64,000 bases of DNA from Cephalopachus bancanus (GCA_027257055.1 JAPVLO010000122.1:2046001-2110000), one strand, 5' to 3'. Numbered from the stretch's first letter, positions 12,806 through 26,562 are shown. A program made the numbers and translations. The notes: generated by a model not told the origin, from the sequence alone.

Positions 12806-13099
12806 TTTTTTTTTTTTTTTTTTTGAGTCAGAGTCTCACTCACCCAGGCTGGAGTGCAGTGGCATGCTCATGGCCACCATAGCCTCAACCTGCTGGGCTC
12901 AGGCAATCCTTCCACCTCAACCTTCCAAATAGCTGGAACCACAGGTACATGCTACTATGCCCAGCTAATTTTTTGATTTATTGTAGAGATGGGGTCTCTA
13001 AGTTATCCAGGTTGGTCTCGAACCCTTAGGCTTAGGCAGTCCTCTCACCTTTGCTCCCAAAGTTCTGGGATCACAGGCGTGAGCCACCATGCCTGGCCT
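12806..13099 (-). mobile_element. Alu SINE, antisense
   Basis: Full dimeric Alu from poly(T) at 12806-12824 to 'gagccaccatgcctggcc'. Confidence 0.92.
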
Positions 13100-14109
13100 A
13101 AGTTTTTTTTTAAAGGTGATTATTGAGTTTCTCCTTCACCTTTAAATCATCGCCTTCTTTTGAGGAAATAATAGAAAGGAACTCAACTACTCAGAAAGGC
13201 ATTTGAGAAATATCTCAGATTCCTGGCTGCTTTTTTGGTGGGGAAAGAGGTGGATTACTTCTAGTCCAGATATGAACTGACCACTAAGGAATTCCCAACA
13301 TGTCGCCACTGCCAAAATCTAACTAGGCGAGTGTCTAAATGCCATACAGACCAGACAGGAAATATCCCTAGTATGAAAGACAGTAGGGAGTTGTGGACAG
13401 TGTAATAAACAGGAGAGCTGTGCCCCAACTAAAAGGATTAGCTGCTACTGCTTAGTTTCAGCCAATTGTAACAGTATGTGGGAATGTAGGCTGCATGACT
13501 GTTAACTAGATGGTTGATGAAAAGATGCCAAAAGATAACAGAAGATAGCAAAGAGTCTGGGAAACTTAGATACCACACATAGCAGGAGACAGTGCAGCCA
13601 GCATGCTTTGAACTTCCCAGCACCCTGCAGTGTCGCACAGCTGCTTATTCTGCCACCTGCCAGACATTCTTGCCATTCTCTTATGGTTGAGGGGGAGTGG
13701 TGGTTAATATCTTCCTGCCCCACTTTAAACCCCCTCTTCACCTATTTTAGAAACACTAGCTATGTGCCCACCTACTTGACAGGAACGAAACATTATGGGT
13801 GATTTGCATGAGTGTTTCCAGCAAGACCTGGTGAAGCCGAGTAGCTTCTCCCAGCCAGTACAGACATTAAACTGAAAAGAGGTGCGTTTCTGCATAGTTT
13901 CTATAGTCTCACTGTATCAATGCAGCAAGCTTATTGTTATATGATTTTCTACAATATTTCTTGCAAGTCTAAGAGAAGACAAATCCCATCACATTTTCTA
14001 TTTGTATTACCTAGTGAGAAGATGGTATTGTTCTATTGAGACAAATTAAGACACTCTGCATTCTTCTACCAGTTGAATGTTTTGTGTCTTACACATTTAT
14101 TTTTTTATA
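13100..14109. other. Intergenic, nothing recognised
   Basis: About 1 kb without a recognised repeat or gene. The short frames on both strands near 13440-13800 show no known domain. Confidence 0.4.
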
Positions 14110-14640
14110 AATAATTTATTGAGTATTTTTATCTGCCAGTCACTGTGATGCAGGACATGTAAAATGGGTTGTTTCATTTAATATTCAGAATTACTGTATG
14201 AAATATGAGCTACGATTATCTTTCCCCTTTGTACAAATGAGGAAAGTGAAGCTTACAGAAGTTAATTTGGCTGGGCTTGGTGGCTCAGCCTGTAATCCCG
14301 CGCCTTTGGGAGGCTGAGGTGAGTGGATTGCCTGAGCCCGCGGGTTCGAGACCCGCCTGGGCAGCGAGACCTCATTTCTACAATAAATCAAAAAATCAGC
14401 GGGGCGTGGTAGCGTATGCCTGTAATTCCGGCTACTTGGAAGGCTGAGGCGGAAGCATCGCCAAAGCCCAGCAGGTCGAGGTTGCGGTGGCCAGAAGCGG
14501 CCACTGCACTCCAGTCTGGGCAACAGAGTGAGACTCCAACTCAAAAAAAAAAAAAGAAGTTAATTTGCCCAAGGTCCCCCAACTAATAAGTGCAGAGACA
14601 GGAAATACATCCCGATTGATTTGATACAAACTTATGCCAT
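14110..14640 (+). repeat. MIR SINE split by an Alu
   Basis: The two MIR halves ('ttatctttcccctttgtacaaatgaggaaagtgaagcttacag' and 'gcccaaggtcccccaactaataagtgcagag') are parted by the young Alu at 14270-14553. Confidence 0.7.
14270..14553 (+). mobile_element. Young-subfamily Alu inserted in a MIR
   Basis: Carries CCCGCGCCTTTGGGAGG, the B box inside GCGGGTTCGAGACCCGC (14340-14356), the shortened GGGCAGCGAGACC linker and the right-arm GTGGCC...GGCCAC hairpin (14487-14504). AGAAGTTAATTTG is duplicated on both sides. Confidence 0.95.
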
Positions 14641-15137
14641 ATTTTCTCCAAAGCTCTCAAGAGGCAACACATATTATTTGATTCCATATTTAGCGTACCA
14701 ACAATTATAATATTGGGTACACAGGAAAATACTTAATAAATTTTTTTAAAGTTTTCATTCTAACACTTTTTAATGATTGAATATATACATTTGTACAAAG
14801 TTTGGATAAGACAATTCACACAGAATGACAAAAAGGTAGTTCTTCATTCAATGGTTGGAAGTTGTTTAAAAAATGATACTTTCATTTTGTTTGTGGTGAT
14901 AATAAACTCCAGTATTAGTAATTAATCTTAGTATAACTTTTTTGAATAATTTTATCTTCTCTTTACCACATTGACATATATCATCTGCCTTTTAGAATTC
15001 TAGGGAAAATTCAGGGGCTAATTTTTGGCCCCCTTGTTGCTATAGAATAATTTATTTCAAGCAAAAGATATATAATAGAAAGATACAACAAACTGAGGTC
15101 TTTTCCCTATCATTTTATTATGAAAAAAGTTTTTTGT
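14641..15137. other. Intergenic, nothing recognised
   Basis: AT-rich DNA with no recognised feature. Confidence 0.4.
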
Positions 15138-15425
15138 TTTTTTTTTAGTTGGAGTCTCACTCTGTCACCCAGGCTGAAGTGCAGTGGCACACTCACAGCC
15201 ACCCCAGCGTTGACCTGCTGGGCTCCTGCAATCCTTCTGCCTCAGCCTTCCAAGTAGCCAGAACTATAGGCGTGTGCTACCATGCCCAGCTAATTTTTGG
15301 TTTATTGTATAGATGAGTACTCACCAAGTTGCCCAGGCTGGTCTCGAATCCATGGGCTGAGGCAATCCACTTGCCTCGGCCTCCCGAAGTGCTGGTATTA
15401 CAGGCTGAGCCACCGAGCCCGGCCA
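15138..15425 (-). mobile_element. Alu SINE, antisense
   Basis: Full dimeric Alu from poly(T) at 15138-15145 to 'gagccaccgagcccggcc'. Confidence 0.92.
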
Positions 15426-15639
15426 ATGAAATCTTTTTAAATATATAGTAAAATTGAAAGAATTTTATAGTGAATACCCAAATGTCGAGCACATGGGATC
15501 TATATTTTACTGTATTTGTTTTATTACTTACCTTTCTAACTTACTTTTCAATGCATTTTGAGATGAACTGCAGTATGCTTCCCCGAATACGTCAGCTGCA
15601 TATCATTAACTAGAATTTAATACTTATGTAGTTTTTTTT

Positions 15640-16380
15640 AACTTTTTGACTTAGTATTTATAGGAGATAAAATGCACAAATCACTAAGTATAAATTTGCT
15701 GAGTTTTTATAAATGCATACACTTGAGTAACCCAATTTCAAAATTTAGAGCATTACAACTATCCTCTGAAAGTTTTCTAACACCCCTTCCCAGTCTATCC
15801 CCTTCCCACCCCTCAGGTATAACTACTGTACTCATTTTTTTTGTATCACAGATTACAGTTGCCTATTTTAAAACTGCATATAAGTGAAATCATACAAAGC
15901 ATAATGAAGTTTCTTTCACTCAGCATAATATTTTTGAGATTTATTCATGTTGTTGCATGTATCAGTGGTTCATTCTTTTTTATTGCTGAGTATTCTTTTG
16001 TATCAATATATCATGGCTTGTTTTTCCATCTTCCTGTTGCTGGGCTGTTTCTGCTTTCTTTCTTTTTTTTACTGCATGAATAAAGCTGATATGAAAATTC
16101 TTGTACAAATTTTTTGGGAACATATGTCTTTATTTCTTTTGAGTAAATATCTAGGAGTGGACTTTTTAGGTTCTTGGAAGGTATATGTTTTGTTTAATAA
16201 GAAAATGCCAGACGTTTTTTCCAACAGAGTGTACCATTTTACATGCCTGCAACAATGTGTGAGACTCCCATTGCCTCCACATTTTCTCCAACATTTGTGG
16301 TTGTTAGTCTCTTTTTCTCTTAGTATTTATGGTGGGTATGTAATCATTTCTAGTTGATACTCATTGTTTCTACTTGCACC
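15640..16380 (-). mobile_element. L1M LINE fragment, antisense
   Basis: Ancient L1 end of ORF2 and 3' region in reverse. Marks are 'ttcactcagcataat', 'catgttgttgcatgtatcagtggttcattc', 'ttattgctgagta' and 'agtaaatatctaggagtgga'. Open frames of up to 136 residues are antisense and meaningless. Confidence 0.85.
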
Positions 16381-16554
16381 TAGCAGCCCTCTTGTCAAGT
16401 CAGGCTCTTTATTCTTTTTAACAACTCCCCTTCCCTAGAAACTCCAGAAACATTCTTTGTGATAATAGTTAAGATACCTAAAACTCAGCTTGAGTTATTC
16501 TTTCTCAAACATGCTCACCAACGAACCTTGATTCCTTTAACAGAGACTAACATT

Positions 16555-16951
16555 TGAGAACAAACCTGGTGATATTGTGTGGAGGTTGTCCCCTCCAAAT
16601 CTCATGTTGAAATGTGATCCCTGATGTTGGAGGCAGGACCTGGTGGGAGGTAAATGGATCATGGGAGTGGATCCCTCATGAATGGCTTCATGCCATTCTG
16701 TAATAGTAACGATTGAGTTCTCACTCTACTCATGCAACAGTTGGTTGTTTTTGAAAGCCTGGTACCTTCTCTCTTGTTCCTGGTCTCACTATGTGGCACA
16801 CTGGCTTTCTTGTCTTCTGTCATGAGATAGACTTTCCAGAAGCTGAGCAATGCCAGTGCCATGCAGAACCATGAGCCAATAAACCTCTTTCCTTTAAAAA
16901 TTACCCAGCCTCAGGTATTTCTTTATAGTAATGCAAAATGGACTAATATAC
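16555..16951 (+). repeat. ERVL-MaLR LTR (MST/THE1 type)
   Basis: Solo LTR: 'aatctcatgttgaaatgtgatcc', 'ggaggcaggacctggtgggagg', 'atcatgggagtggatccctcatgaatgg', 'gagccaataaacctctttcc', 'ttacccagcctcaggtatttctttatag', ending 'aaatggactaatata'. AATAAA is at its usual place near 16878. Confidence 0.8.
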
Positions 16952-17071
16952 CTGGGTTCTAAGGGCATGTGTTCAACTGTTTTACATGATTACTGGAGCT
17001 GGACAAAATGGAGCTGGAAAAGAGACTACTGAAATCATTGTAATAAAAGCAGAAAATAACTTTTTGCTTTT

Positions 17072-17353
17072 TTTTTTTTGAGTTGGAGTCTCATTCGTTC
17101 GCCCAGACTGGAGTGCGGTAGCTGCTCCCGGCCACCGCAGTCTCGACCTGCTGGGCTCCGGCGATCTTTCCGCCTCAGCCTTCCAAGTAGCCGGAATTAC
17201 AGGCATGTGCTACCATGCCTGGCTGATTTTTTGATTTATTGTAGAGATGAGGTCTCACTGCCCAGGCGGGTCTCGAACCCATGGGCTCAAGCAATCCACT
17301 CACCTCAGGCTCCCAAAGGCGCAGGATTACAGGCTGAGCCACCGAGCCCGGCT
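17072..17353 (-). mobile_element. Young-subfamily Alu, antisense
   Basis: Carries the shortened linker (ctcactgcccaggcgg). The duplicated target AACTTTTTGCTTT is at 17059-17071 and 17354-17366. Confidence 0.95.
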
Positions 17354-17366
17354 AACTTTTTGCTTT

Positions 17367-17999
17367 AAAGGTTATAAGTTCATGGTATTTCTAAATCAGG
17401 TGAATTTCTTTTGTCTAATATGAAAACATACTGAACAAACTTTATCCTCTTTCTACTAACTATAATATTCAAGGTTACTATGTTGTGATACCAAATTCAT
17501 ATATTGAAGTTTTAGAGCTCCTTAAGATTTTAGATGTCTTTATTTATTTTTTTTTTATCCTCAATTCTAGTATCCTAGAATTTGTTCCAAAGTTTGCAGG
17601 TTAAGTTTCCTTCCTCATCATCACTTGAGTCCTATCTAGGAGTGGAGGTAGAGGAGAAGAGGAATCTTGGCCTCCTATGTAGGCACACAAAAAAATACCA
17701 TGCACAAGACACTAGGATCTTAGAGTAAAACAAGATTAACAGATAATAGCAGTAAAGGGGAGGATTCAAATCAGCCAAAGCCTTAAGATATGTCTGATAT
17801 TTCCCTTCAACTGTTTTCATGGATACTAGTGTCATTCTTTCTAAGAGGCAACATTGAATTTTAGCTTCATAAAGATTTTAGATAAATACTAATTTGTTTT
17901 CTCAATTACAATAGCCAATTTTGCAAGTGATAAATTTAATAAAAGATGTCAGCAAATACAATCAGATTATTAAAATTATTAGAAATTGTGAGTTTTTAA
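17367..17999. other. Intergenic, nothing recognised
   Basis: AT-rich sequence without a recognised gene or repeat. Confidence 0.4.
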
Positions 18000-18767
18000 A
18001 AACAGATTTATTGAGGTATAGTTGACATACAATAAACTGCACATATTTAAAGTGTACAATTGGATTAATTTTGCCATGAAACCATCACCATAACCAAGAT
18101 AATGAGCATACCCGTCACCCCAAAAAGTTTCCTCCTGTTCCTTTGTAATCTCTCCCTCCTGCCCCCTTCCAAAGGCAACCTCTGATCTGTTTCTGTAACT
18201 TTAGGTTAGTTTGCATTTTCCAGAATTTTATATAAATGAAATTATACGGTAAGTACTCTTTTTTTTCCCTATGACTCCTTTCATTCTGTACAGTTATTTT
18301 GAGAGTTGTCTGTATTGCATGTATCAATAGTTCATTCTTTTTTATTGTGGTATTCCATTGTATGGATATGTATGGATCCCAATTTGTGGATACAATCACC
18401 TTTTGGTAGACAATTGGGTTGTTTTCAGTTTGAGCTATTACATGTGAAGCTCCTGTGTGCATTTGTGTACAGTTATTTGAATGGACATAAGCTTTCTGTT
18501 GGGTAAATACTGAGGAGGGAATAGCTGAATCATATGTTAGGTATATGCTTTTTAAGAAACTGCCAAACTGTTTTTCCAAAATAGATATACTATTTTATAT
18601 TCCCATCGTCTATATGAGAGTTCCAGCTGTTCATATCTTTGCCAGCACCTGGCATATTCAGTCCTTCTAATTTTTGACATCCTAATGGATATGTAATGAT
18701 ATCTCAATGAGATTTGAATTTATAAATCTCTCTTGACTAATGATGATGAGCACCTTTTTAAAAATTT
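18000..18767 (-). mobile_element. L1M LINE 3' region, antisense
   Basis: Reverse of the L1 ORF2 end and 3' UTR: 'ttattgaggtatagttgacatac', 'acaataaactgcacatatttaaag', 'caccccaaaaagtttcctcctg', 'tgtattgcatgtatcaatagttcattc'. The first 200 bp (18065-18262) recur at 19032. The 154-residue - strand frame is a decayed L1 tail, not a gene. Confidence 0.88.
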
Positions 18768-19031
18768 ATTTTTTTTTTTGAGTTGGAGTTTCACTCTGTC
18801 ACTCAGGCTGGAGTGCAGTGACACATCATGGCTACTGCAACCTCGACATACTGGGCTCAGGCGATCTGCCTCAGCCTTCCAAGTAGCTGGAACCACAGGC
18901 ATTTGCCACCATGCCTGGCTAATATATTGATTTATTGTTGAGACAAGGTCTCACCAAGTTACTCAGACTGGTCTCAAACCCCTGGGCTCAGGAAGTCAGT
19001 CCTCTTGCCTCTGCTTCCCAAAGTGCTGGGG
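18768..19031 (-). mobile_element. Alu SINE, antisense, cut short at the repeat junction
   Basis: Normal from poly(T) to 'cccaaagtgctggg', then it breaks directly into the second copy of the L1 segment. The 5' end of the Alu (about 25-30 nt) is missing. Confidence 0.88.
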
Positions 19032-19230
19032 TTAATTTTGCCATGAAACCATCACCACAACCAAGATAATGAACATACCTGTCACCCCAAAAAGTTTCCT
19101 CCTGTTCCTTTGTAATCCCTCTCTTTTGCCCCCTTCCAAAGGCAACCTCTGATCTGTTTCTGTAACTTTAGGTTATTTTGCATTTTCTAGAATTTTATAT
19201 AAATGTAATTATATGGTAAGTACACTTTTT
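19032..19230. repeat. Second copy of a 200-bp L1M segment
   Basis: Aligns without gaps to 18065-18262, 967 bp to the left, with about 12 differences in 200 positions. Confidence 0.9.
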
Positions 19231-20014
19231 TTACACAGCAGGTAAGCATATTTTCCTATGTTAATTTGTCATTATATATATATTTTGGTGACATAGTGAA
19301 ATCCTTTACACTTAAAAAAATGGTGATAGCAAAGTCCAGCACCCTACAAGAGATGCAGGGGGAGGGAAACAGTGGTTGCATTCCTAAGAAATATCATATT
19401 ATAAAAAATAACATTACAAAAACAATTATTCTAATAGGGAGGGAAAAAAGCCTTGGTGCTAAAGACTTTAGACGTGCAAGAACAAAGTTATTTTTTCTCC
19501 AGGAATTTCAGTAATGAACATTTTTTTTAGTAGGCCTAAGTGTATGTTGTTATTTTAGGCAATACACTGGTTCATCAAAACTGACAAAAACAAACCTAAA
19601 CATCCGTAGGCAAATCTGAGTAGTATATGAGACAAGACCAAAATTCATAAATTTGGAGTCTATCAAAATCAATTGCAGCTCCATTAGCAAGTTGGGACAG
19701 ATTGTCTTACCTTTGCTAAATGTTCTGGCTTCCCACTCCCTGCAGTGCCCCTCCCTGTGAGAGGATTATACAGGGCTGCAACTGTTGAACTGAAGGGTGA
19801 CCATGAGACTTGCTCAACTGATGCAGTATGGGCAGAAGTGGTAAGTGTCACTTCCATGTAGAAGTTTCAGAAATTTCAGAACCAGTTTATGGTCCACCAT
19901 GTCTTTTTTACTCTGCTGCCACTGCCAAGAGTAGCCCAGTCAAGGAGTGCTCCTTCAGGCTTGAGTCCTGGCATAAAAATGACCCTGGGGAGGAGGCCTA
20001 ACCAACTCAGCATG
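19231..20014. other. Intergenic, no family recognised
   Basis: The stretch 19650-20010 is less AT-rich than its neighbours and may be an old repeat. I cannot name it and see no coding potential. Confidence 0.35.
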
Positions 20015-20310
20015 TGCTATGGTGAGCTGAATTTGTCTCTCCAAAAGTCATTGAAATCCTAACCCTCAAGGTGAAGGTATTAGAAAGTGGGGCCTTTGGC
20101 AGGTGATTAGATGATGAGGGTGGAGCTCTCACAAATGGGATTAGTGCCCTTATAACAAGTTAGCTTACCTCTTCCCTTTAAGAGCACAGTGAAAAGGTGT
20201 CATTTATGAACTAGGAAGTGGGTCCTCACTTGACACCAAATTTGCTAGTGCTTGATTATAGACTTCCCAGCCTTCAAAACAGAAAAATCAATTTCTGTTG
20301 TGTATAAACT
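20015..20310 (+). repeat. MLT1-type MaLR LTR
   Basis: 'tgctatggtgagctgaatttg', 'gaaatcctaaccctcaaggtg', 'agtggggcctttggcaggtgattag', 'gggattagtgcccttataa', 'tagacttcccagcc', 'caatttctgttgtgtata' occur in the order of an MLT1 LTR. Confidence 0.75.
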
Positions 20311-21050
20311 GGAAAAAAAAGTTTGTTTTCTTATTAAGTTGTATTTGCTCTTTATATATTCTGGATACAAGTCCTTTGCCAGATATGATTTGCAGGTATT
20401 TTCTTTCAATCTGTGGCTTGATGAAAAGTTCTGAATTTTGGTAAAATTCAATATATCATTTTTTAATGGATCACGTTTTTGGTATTATGCCTAAAAAACA
20501 TTTGCCTAATGTGTTAGTTCTCAACTGACAGTGATTTTATACCTAAAGGGCATTTGGCAATGTTTGTAGACATTTTGGTTGTCACAACTGTGATGCTACT
20601 GGTATCTAGTGGATAAAGACCAAGGATGCTACTAAATTCTTAAATTTACAAGATAGCCCCCTACAACAAAGAACAAGCCCAAACTCTCACAGTATAAAGG
20701 TTAAGATATCCCAGCCTGACACAAGATCTCAAAGACTTTCTCCTATGTTTTCTCTTAGAAATGTTATTGTTTTAGGCTTTACATTTAGATTTATGATCCA
20801 GTTTTTATGGTGCAAGGTATGGGGGACAGAACTCAGTCTTTCACCTTTAAGTATGATATTAGCTGTCGGTTTTTCATAGATGCCGTTTATCAGTTTGAGA
20901 AAGTTCCCTCATTCCTAGGTTTTATTGGATATAGATGTTGCAGTTTTCCAAATGCTTTTTTTTTTCCATCTGGTGAGATGATCATATGGTTTTTCTATTT
21001 AGTCTGTTAATATGGTAAGTTACATTGATTTTTTAAAATGTTAAATCAAC
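20310..21050 (-). mobile_element. L1M LINE fragment, antisense, interrupted by MER20
   Basis: 'tatatattctggatacaagtc', 'tttgccagatatgatttgcaggtatttt' and, after the MER20, 'tcctatgttttctcttagaaatg', 'ttaggctttacatttag', 'atggtgcaaggtatgg'. These are the reverse of L1 ORF2. Confidence 0.82.
20515..20725. mobile_element. MER20 (hAT-Charlie) element
   Basis: 'agttctcaactgacagtgatttta', 'gggcatttggcaatg', 'agacattttggttgtcacaactg', 'atgctactggtatctagtgg', 'acaagatagccccctacaacaaagaa' match MER20. It splits the L1. Confidence 0.82.
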
Positions 21051-21160
21051 TTTATAGTCTTGAGATAAATCCACCTCTAACCTCTAGATTTCTAATCATG
21101 TTTAAAGTGAGACAATTTCTGCAGTTATACTTTTTCCACATTGTGTCATTTTCACAATGA

Positions 21161-21345
<185 letters not shown>

Positions 21346-23170
21346 TGAATTCAGAAGATACATCATTGCATTTGTACTGTAGTATATGTTAATCGTTTCA
21401 AATTCATTAAATTTAGATGACTTTCTGCCTTTACAATTGATTTTCAGACATTTTTGTCCCTTTGCCAGCAGTTTCATTTTCATATAAATAGAATTTAGCA
21501 AGTTAGTTATAAACATTTAGTGCAAACATCTGCATTTTTTGTATTAATTGAAACAATGTCCCATTTTGCATTATACTATGAACACCATAAAAAAGAAACA
21601 GAGACTTTCTTTAGAGAAACCAGGTAGATGGTGGGTCGGGGTGAACAGTGAAATTCCCAAGTTGAACACATTGTTTTGTCAGTATTTCATACAGCTAACC
21701 AGGACTGGGCTTTCTGGTGGGACCTGAGTCAATGGACTATTCTTAGTTGGTAGATTGCAAGCAGTTCTTCCATATTCAGAAAATTTAACTACTTCAGATT
21801 AACTATCTGTTTAGAGTTGGCATTACCAAAATGTTCACATTTGTATGTCCAGTTGACAGAGGAATCTGAACAGCACAACTTCTGTTTCACCATATCCCCT
21901 CAGACTTCTTCTTCATCTTTCTAGTTGCCTTTTCCAGCTTGGGAAGGTCCAAGGTGTACACGTGCCTGCCCATCAGCCGCCAGTGTGAGGAATCATGCTG
22001 CCTGTTCCTTTCCTGTATTCCTAGTTCTTGAGTTCCTGAGAGCTTGCTAATTAACATTGGTACCTTTTTTTCAAATATAATAGATTTTCCTTCTGTTCAT
22101 ATTTTTCATTTTATATATCCACCCCCTTGCCAACATTATTTTATCTCCTATAGCACTACTACACATTTTATAGGAGGCAGGTAAATTACACAAACCAGAG
22201 CCAGAAGGCAAGAATCTTAACAGACTCAAATTCTTTGTTTCCCAGGATTTACAACCTTGGAGAAGCTTTAGGCATATTGCCAGCCTATCCTTGACTTATC
22301 TCAATCCAGAAGGATCATATACTAAGTAAAACTATGCTGAACTACTTTTTATCTAGAGTAGAATATCTAAATTATACCTAAAGCCAGTTAATACCTGCTG
22401 TGCCCTAGTTAATGCCCTGAACCCATTTTAGGTCAATATACTTTGAAACTTTGGATCACCCTGGAAGTGGTGAAACTTACAGTTAATAAATTCATAAAGA
22501 TACAGTCAGTGAAAATATTCATATTTAGGACACTCTTCTTGCCCAGATAATATGCATCCATCAATTGACCTCTCAAGTGAAATTTTCAAAAGGAAATTAT
22601 TTACCAATAATAATTACCTATAAATCCTTTACCAATTCTTTTACCAATAAATGTTTTATGACTTAATTATTTGTTATTTACTCTTAGAAGGATGAATCCT
22701 ATTCTGAACAGCGTTTGTTTCTTTGAAGAGCACAAGCTCCGCTGACAGTTTTTCAAGCTTTACCTGCTAGGGCAACAAGACTGGTTAAAGCAAGTTAAGA
22801 TAATTACTCACAGTTTAAAGGCCATCATAACAGCTGGCCTCCTGTCAGTAATATGTCTCCCTCTCTTTACTATAGAGAGCAAACCAGTGAGGATTAAAGG
22901 ATTTCCCAGCTCCAACCCCTGCCTCATCTAAAAACCTTAGCTGTTAGAGCATTTGCTTAAAGATGTGCTGAGCCTAGTGTGGACTTGAAGAAATCCTTTG
23001 GCCCACTGCCACACCTAATATACAAGCCAAATGTCTCATTCCCAGAGTTTTTATTGGTCTACCCTACCAGCTGGACTCTTAATCTAGTGGTTTCCTGTTT
23101 CAGTTTCTGCTGGAAAGGCCTGACAGCCTCTGTCGCTCTGGAGTGAACATATAACTTATTGTCCAAACCC
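21346..23170. other. Intergenic, nothing recognised
   Basis: About 1.8 kb with no recognised repeat or gene. The stretch near 21900-22000 has some codon-like character on the - strand but no protein I recognise. Confidence 0.35.
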
Positions 23171-23175
23171 AGACA

Positions 23176-23416
23176 TTTTTTTTTTGAGTTGGAGTCTCAC
23201 TCCGTTGCCCAGGCTGGAATGCACTGGCACACTCACGGACACCCCAGCATTGATCTGCTGGGCTCCAGCGACCCTTCTGCCTCAGCCTTCCAAGTAGCCG
23301 GAACTACTGGTGCGCACCACTGCACCCAGCCAATTTTTTTATTGTAGAGACAAGGTCTCACCAAGTTGCCCGGGCTGGTCTTGAATCCATGGGCTCAGAC
23401 AATCCACTCACCTCAA
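23176..23416 (-). mobile_element. Alu SINE, antisense, 5'-truncated
   Basis: Runs from poly(T) at 23176 to 'caatccactcacctc', then stops, so the start of the element is missing. Confidence 0.88.
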
Positions 23417-24394
23417 AGATAATTGCATGAACGTGCATGTTTGTTCTAAGTTAGCATAAAATGTTTACAGGTTGTATATATCTTTATATAATAACTTCTT
23501 TTTTAACTCACTGTTTAGGTTAACTAACCAACCCTCCTTAATAATGTCAGAAAATAGTTTTTTTATTCTTTCCAAATGATTAAAACTTACTGCTTTTTTT
23601 GGTAATATCTTTATTGAGCTATGATTCACTTACCATAAAATTCACCCTTTCAAAGTGTATAATTCAATGGTTTTTAGCATATTCACAAAAGTGTGCAACC
23701 ATTGCCACTAATTCTAGGACATTTCACCATCTTAAAAAGAAACCCTATACACATTAGCAGTCATACCCATGGCCCCTCTCCATAGCCCCTGGTAACCACT
23801 AACCTGCTTTATCTCCATGGATTTGCCTGTCTTGACATTTCACATAAATGGAATAATACAAAATGTGATCTTTTGTGCCTGGCTTCTGTCACTTAGCATA
23901 ATGTTTTCAAAATTTCGCCCATGCTGTAGCATATATCAGTATTTCATTCCTTTTTTTGGCCAAATAGTATTCAATTTTATGAATGTATTACATTTTGTTT
24001 ATCCATTTATCTGTTGATGACTGTTTGATAGTTTCTACCTTTTAGCTATTACCAATAATGCTGCTGTCAACATTTGTGTAAAAGTTTTTGAGTAGACATG
24101 TTTTCAGTTATCTTGGGTAAATACCTAGGGATGGGATTACTGGTCATGTGGTAACTATGTTTAACGTTTTGAGGAACTGTCAAACTTTTCCATAGCAGCT
24201 GCACCATTTTACATCCCTGTAGCTATGGATGAGAGTTTCAATTCCTCCATATTCCTACCAATACTTGTTCTTTTCCATTTTTTGGTTATAGCTATTCTAG
24301 TGGATGTGAAATAGAATTTCATTATGGTTTTGGTTTGTATTTCTCTAATAATTAATGATGGTAAGCATCTTTCGATCTTTTTGTTTTGTTTTTT

Positions 24395-25369
<975 letters not shown>

Positions 25370-25730
25370 TAACAACTCAAATCTTTGGCCAATTTTTAAA
25401 GGAATTGTCCTCTTATTGGTAAGTTTTAAGGGTTTTAAAAAATATATTCTGGATACAAGTCTCTTATCAGATATGTGATTTGCAAATATTTTCTCTAATA
25501 TTATGGGTTGTCTGTCATTATGGAGTCCTTTGAAGCACAAAAGATTTAATTTTAATAAAGTCCAGTCGTTTTTTCTTTTGTTGTTTGCACCTTTGGTGTC
25601 ATATCTAGGAAATGATTGCCTGATCTTTCACAAACTCTACTTATATGTTTTCTTCTAAGAGTTTTCAATTAGCTCTTACACTTATGTTGATTATTTTAAT
25701 TTATAATCTTGGAATGAATGGAATTTAATG

Positions 25731-26261
25731 TTAACATGATTTACTTTCTTACTTCCTCCTTCTATTACCCAGGAGACAAGTGGTAATTTGATTCTAAGTT
25801 TATTCACAATGAGGAGACTGGAAAGTCCCTAATGGATGAGCATGAGGGGTATTGCTGGGAGCCCACTTTGAAGCAGGAGTTGGTACAGGAACAACCCCAA
25901 CCATTGGCCTCACTTAGCTATTATCAATCATGGAGATGGAGGAACAAGATTTCAACCTCCTAAGAGGATGTGTGAGAGAACACAAAGGTACTGCCAAAAT
26001 ACCTGTCCAGGTTCACTGAGAGGGACTAGGTAGTCTATAATTCTTAAATTTCGTAAGTTTCCCTAGAGTTCAGATGGATATGGTTTTCATATGCTCTTAT
26101 AATGAGTGAATACACATTCCATGATCCTGTGGAACTAATATCTGTTATTTTAGTATATGTTGACTGATAGGTAACAGCAGAATAGTGACTATGTTACAAG
26201 CTTATATGAAGTTCTGAGCAATTATTAACTTTGTCTGCCTTAAAATCTATCTTAGAATTTC
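25731..26261. other. Intergenic, nothing recognised
   Basis: No gene or family recognised. Confidence 0.35.
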
Positions 26262-26562
26262 AGACTGGTGCAGTGGCTCACACCCATAATCCCAGTACTT
26301 TGCGAGGCCAAGGTGGGAGGATTGCTTGAACTCAGAAGTTTGAGGCCACCCTAGGCAACATATTAAGACCTCATCTCTACAAAAAAATCAAAAAATTAGT
26401 TGTACGTGATGACACACACCTGTAGTCCCAGCTACTTGGGAGGCTGAAGTGGGAGAATCGTTTGAGCCCAGAAGTTTGAAGCTAAGTGGTGTGCCATGAC
26501 TGTGTCACTGCCCCCCAGCTTGGACAACAGAGTGAGACCCTGAATCAAAGAAGGAAAAAAAA
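26262..26562 (+). mobile_element. Alu SINE, old
   Basis: Dimeric Alu beginning CAGACTGGTGCAGTGGCTCA. Diverged. Confidence 0.88.

Noticed and set aside
15947..16357. 136-residue + strand frame
   Set aside because: It is the antisense of a decayed L1 ORF2 tail.
18115..18579. 154-residue - strand frame
   Set aside because: It is a degenerate translation of the L1 3' region, starting within ORF2 remnants.
21900..22010. Possible processed pseudogene on the - strand
   Set aside because: A short codon-like stretch was seen, but I could not match it to any protein and saw no poly(A) or target duplication.
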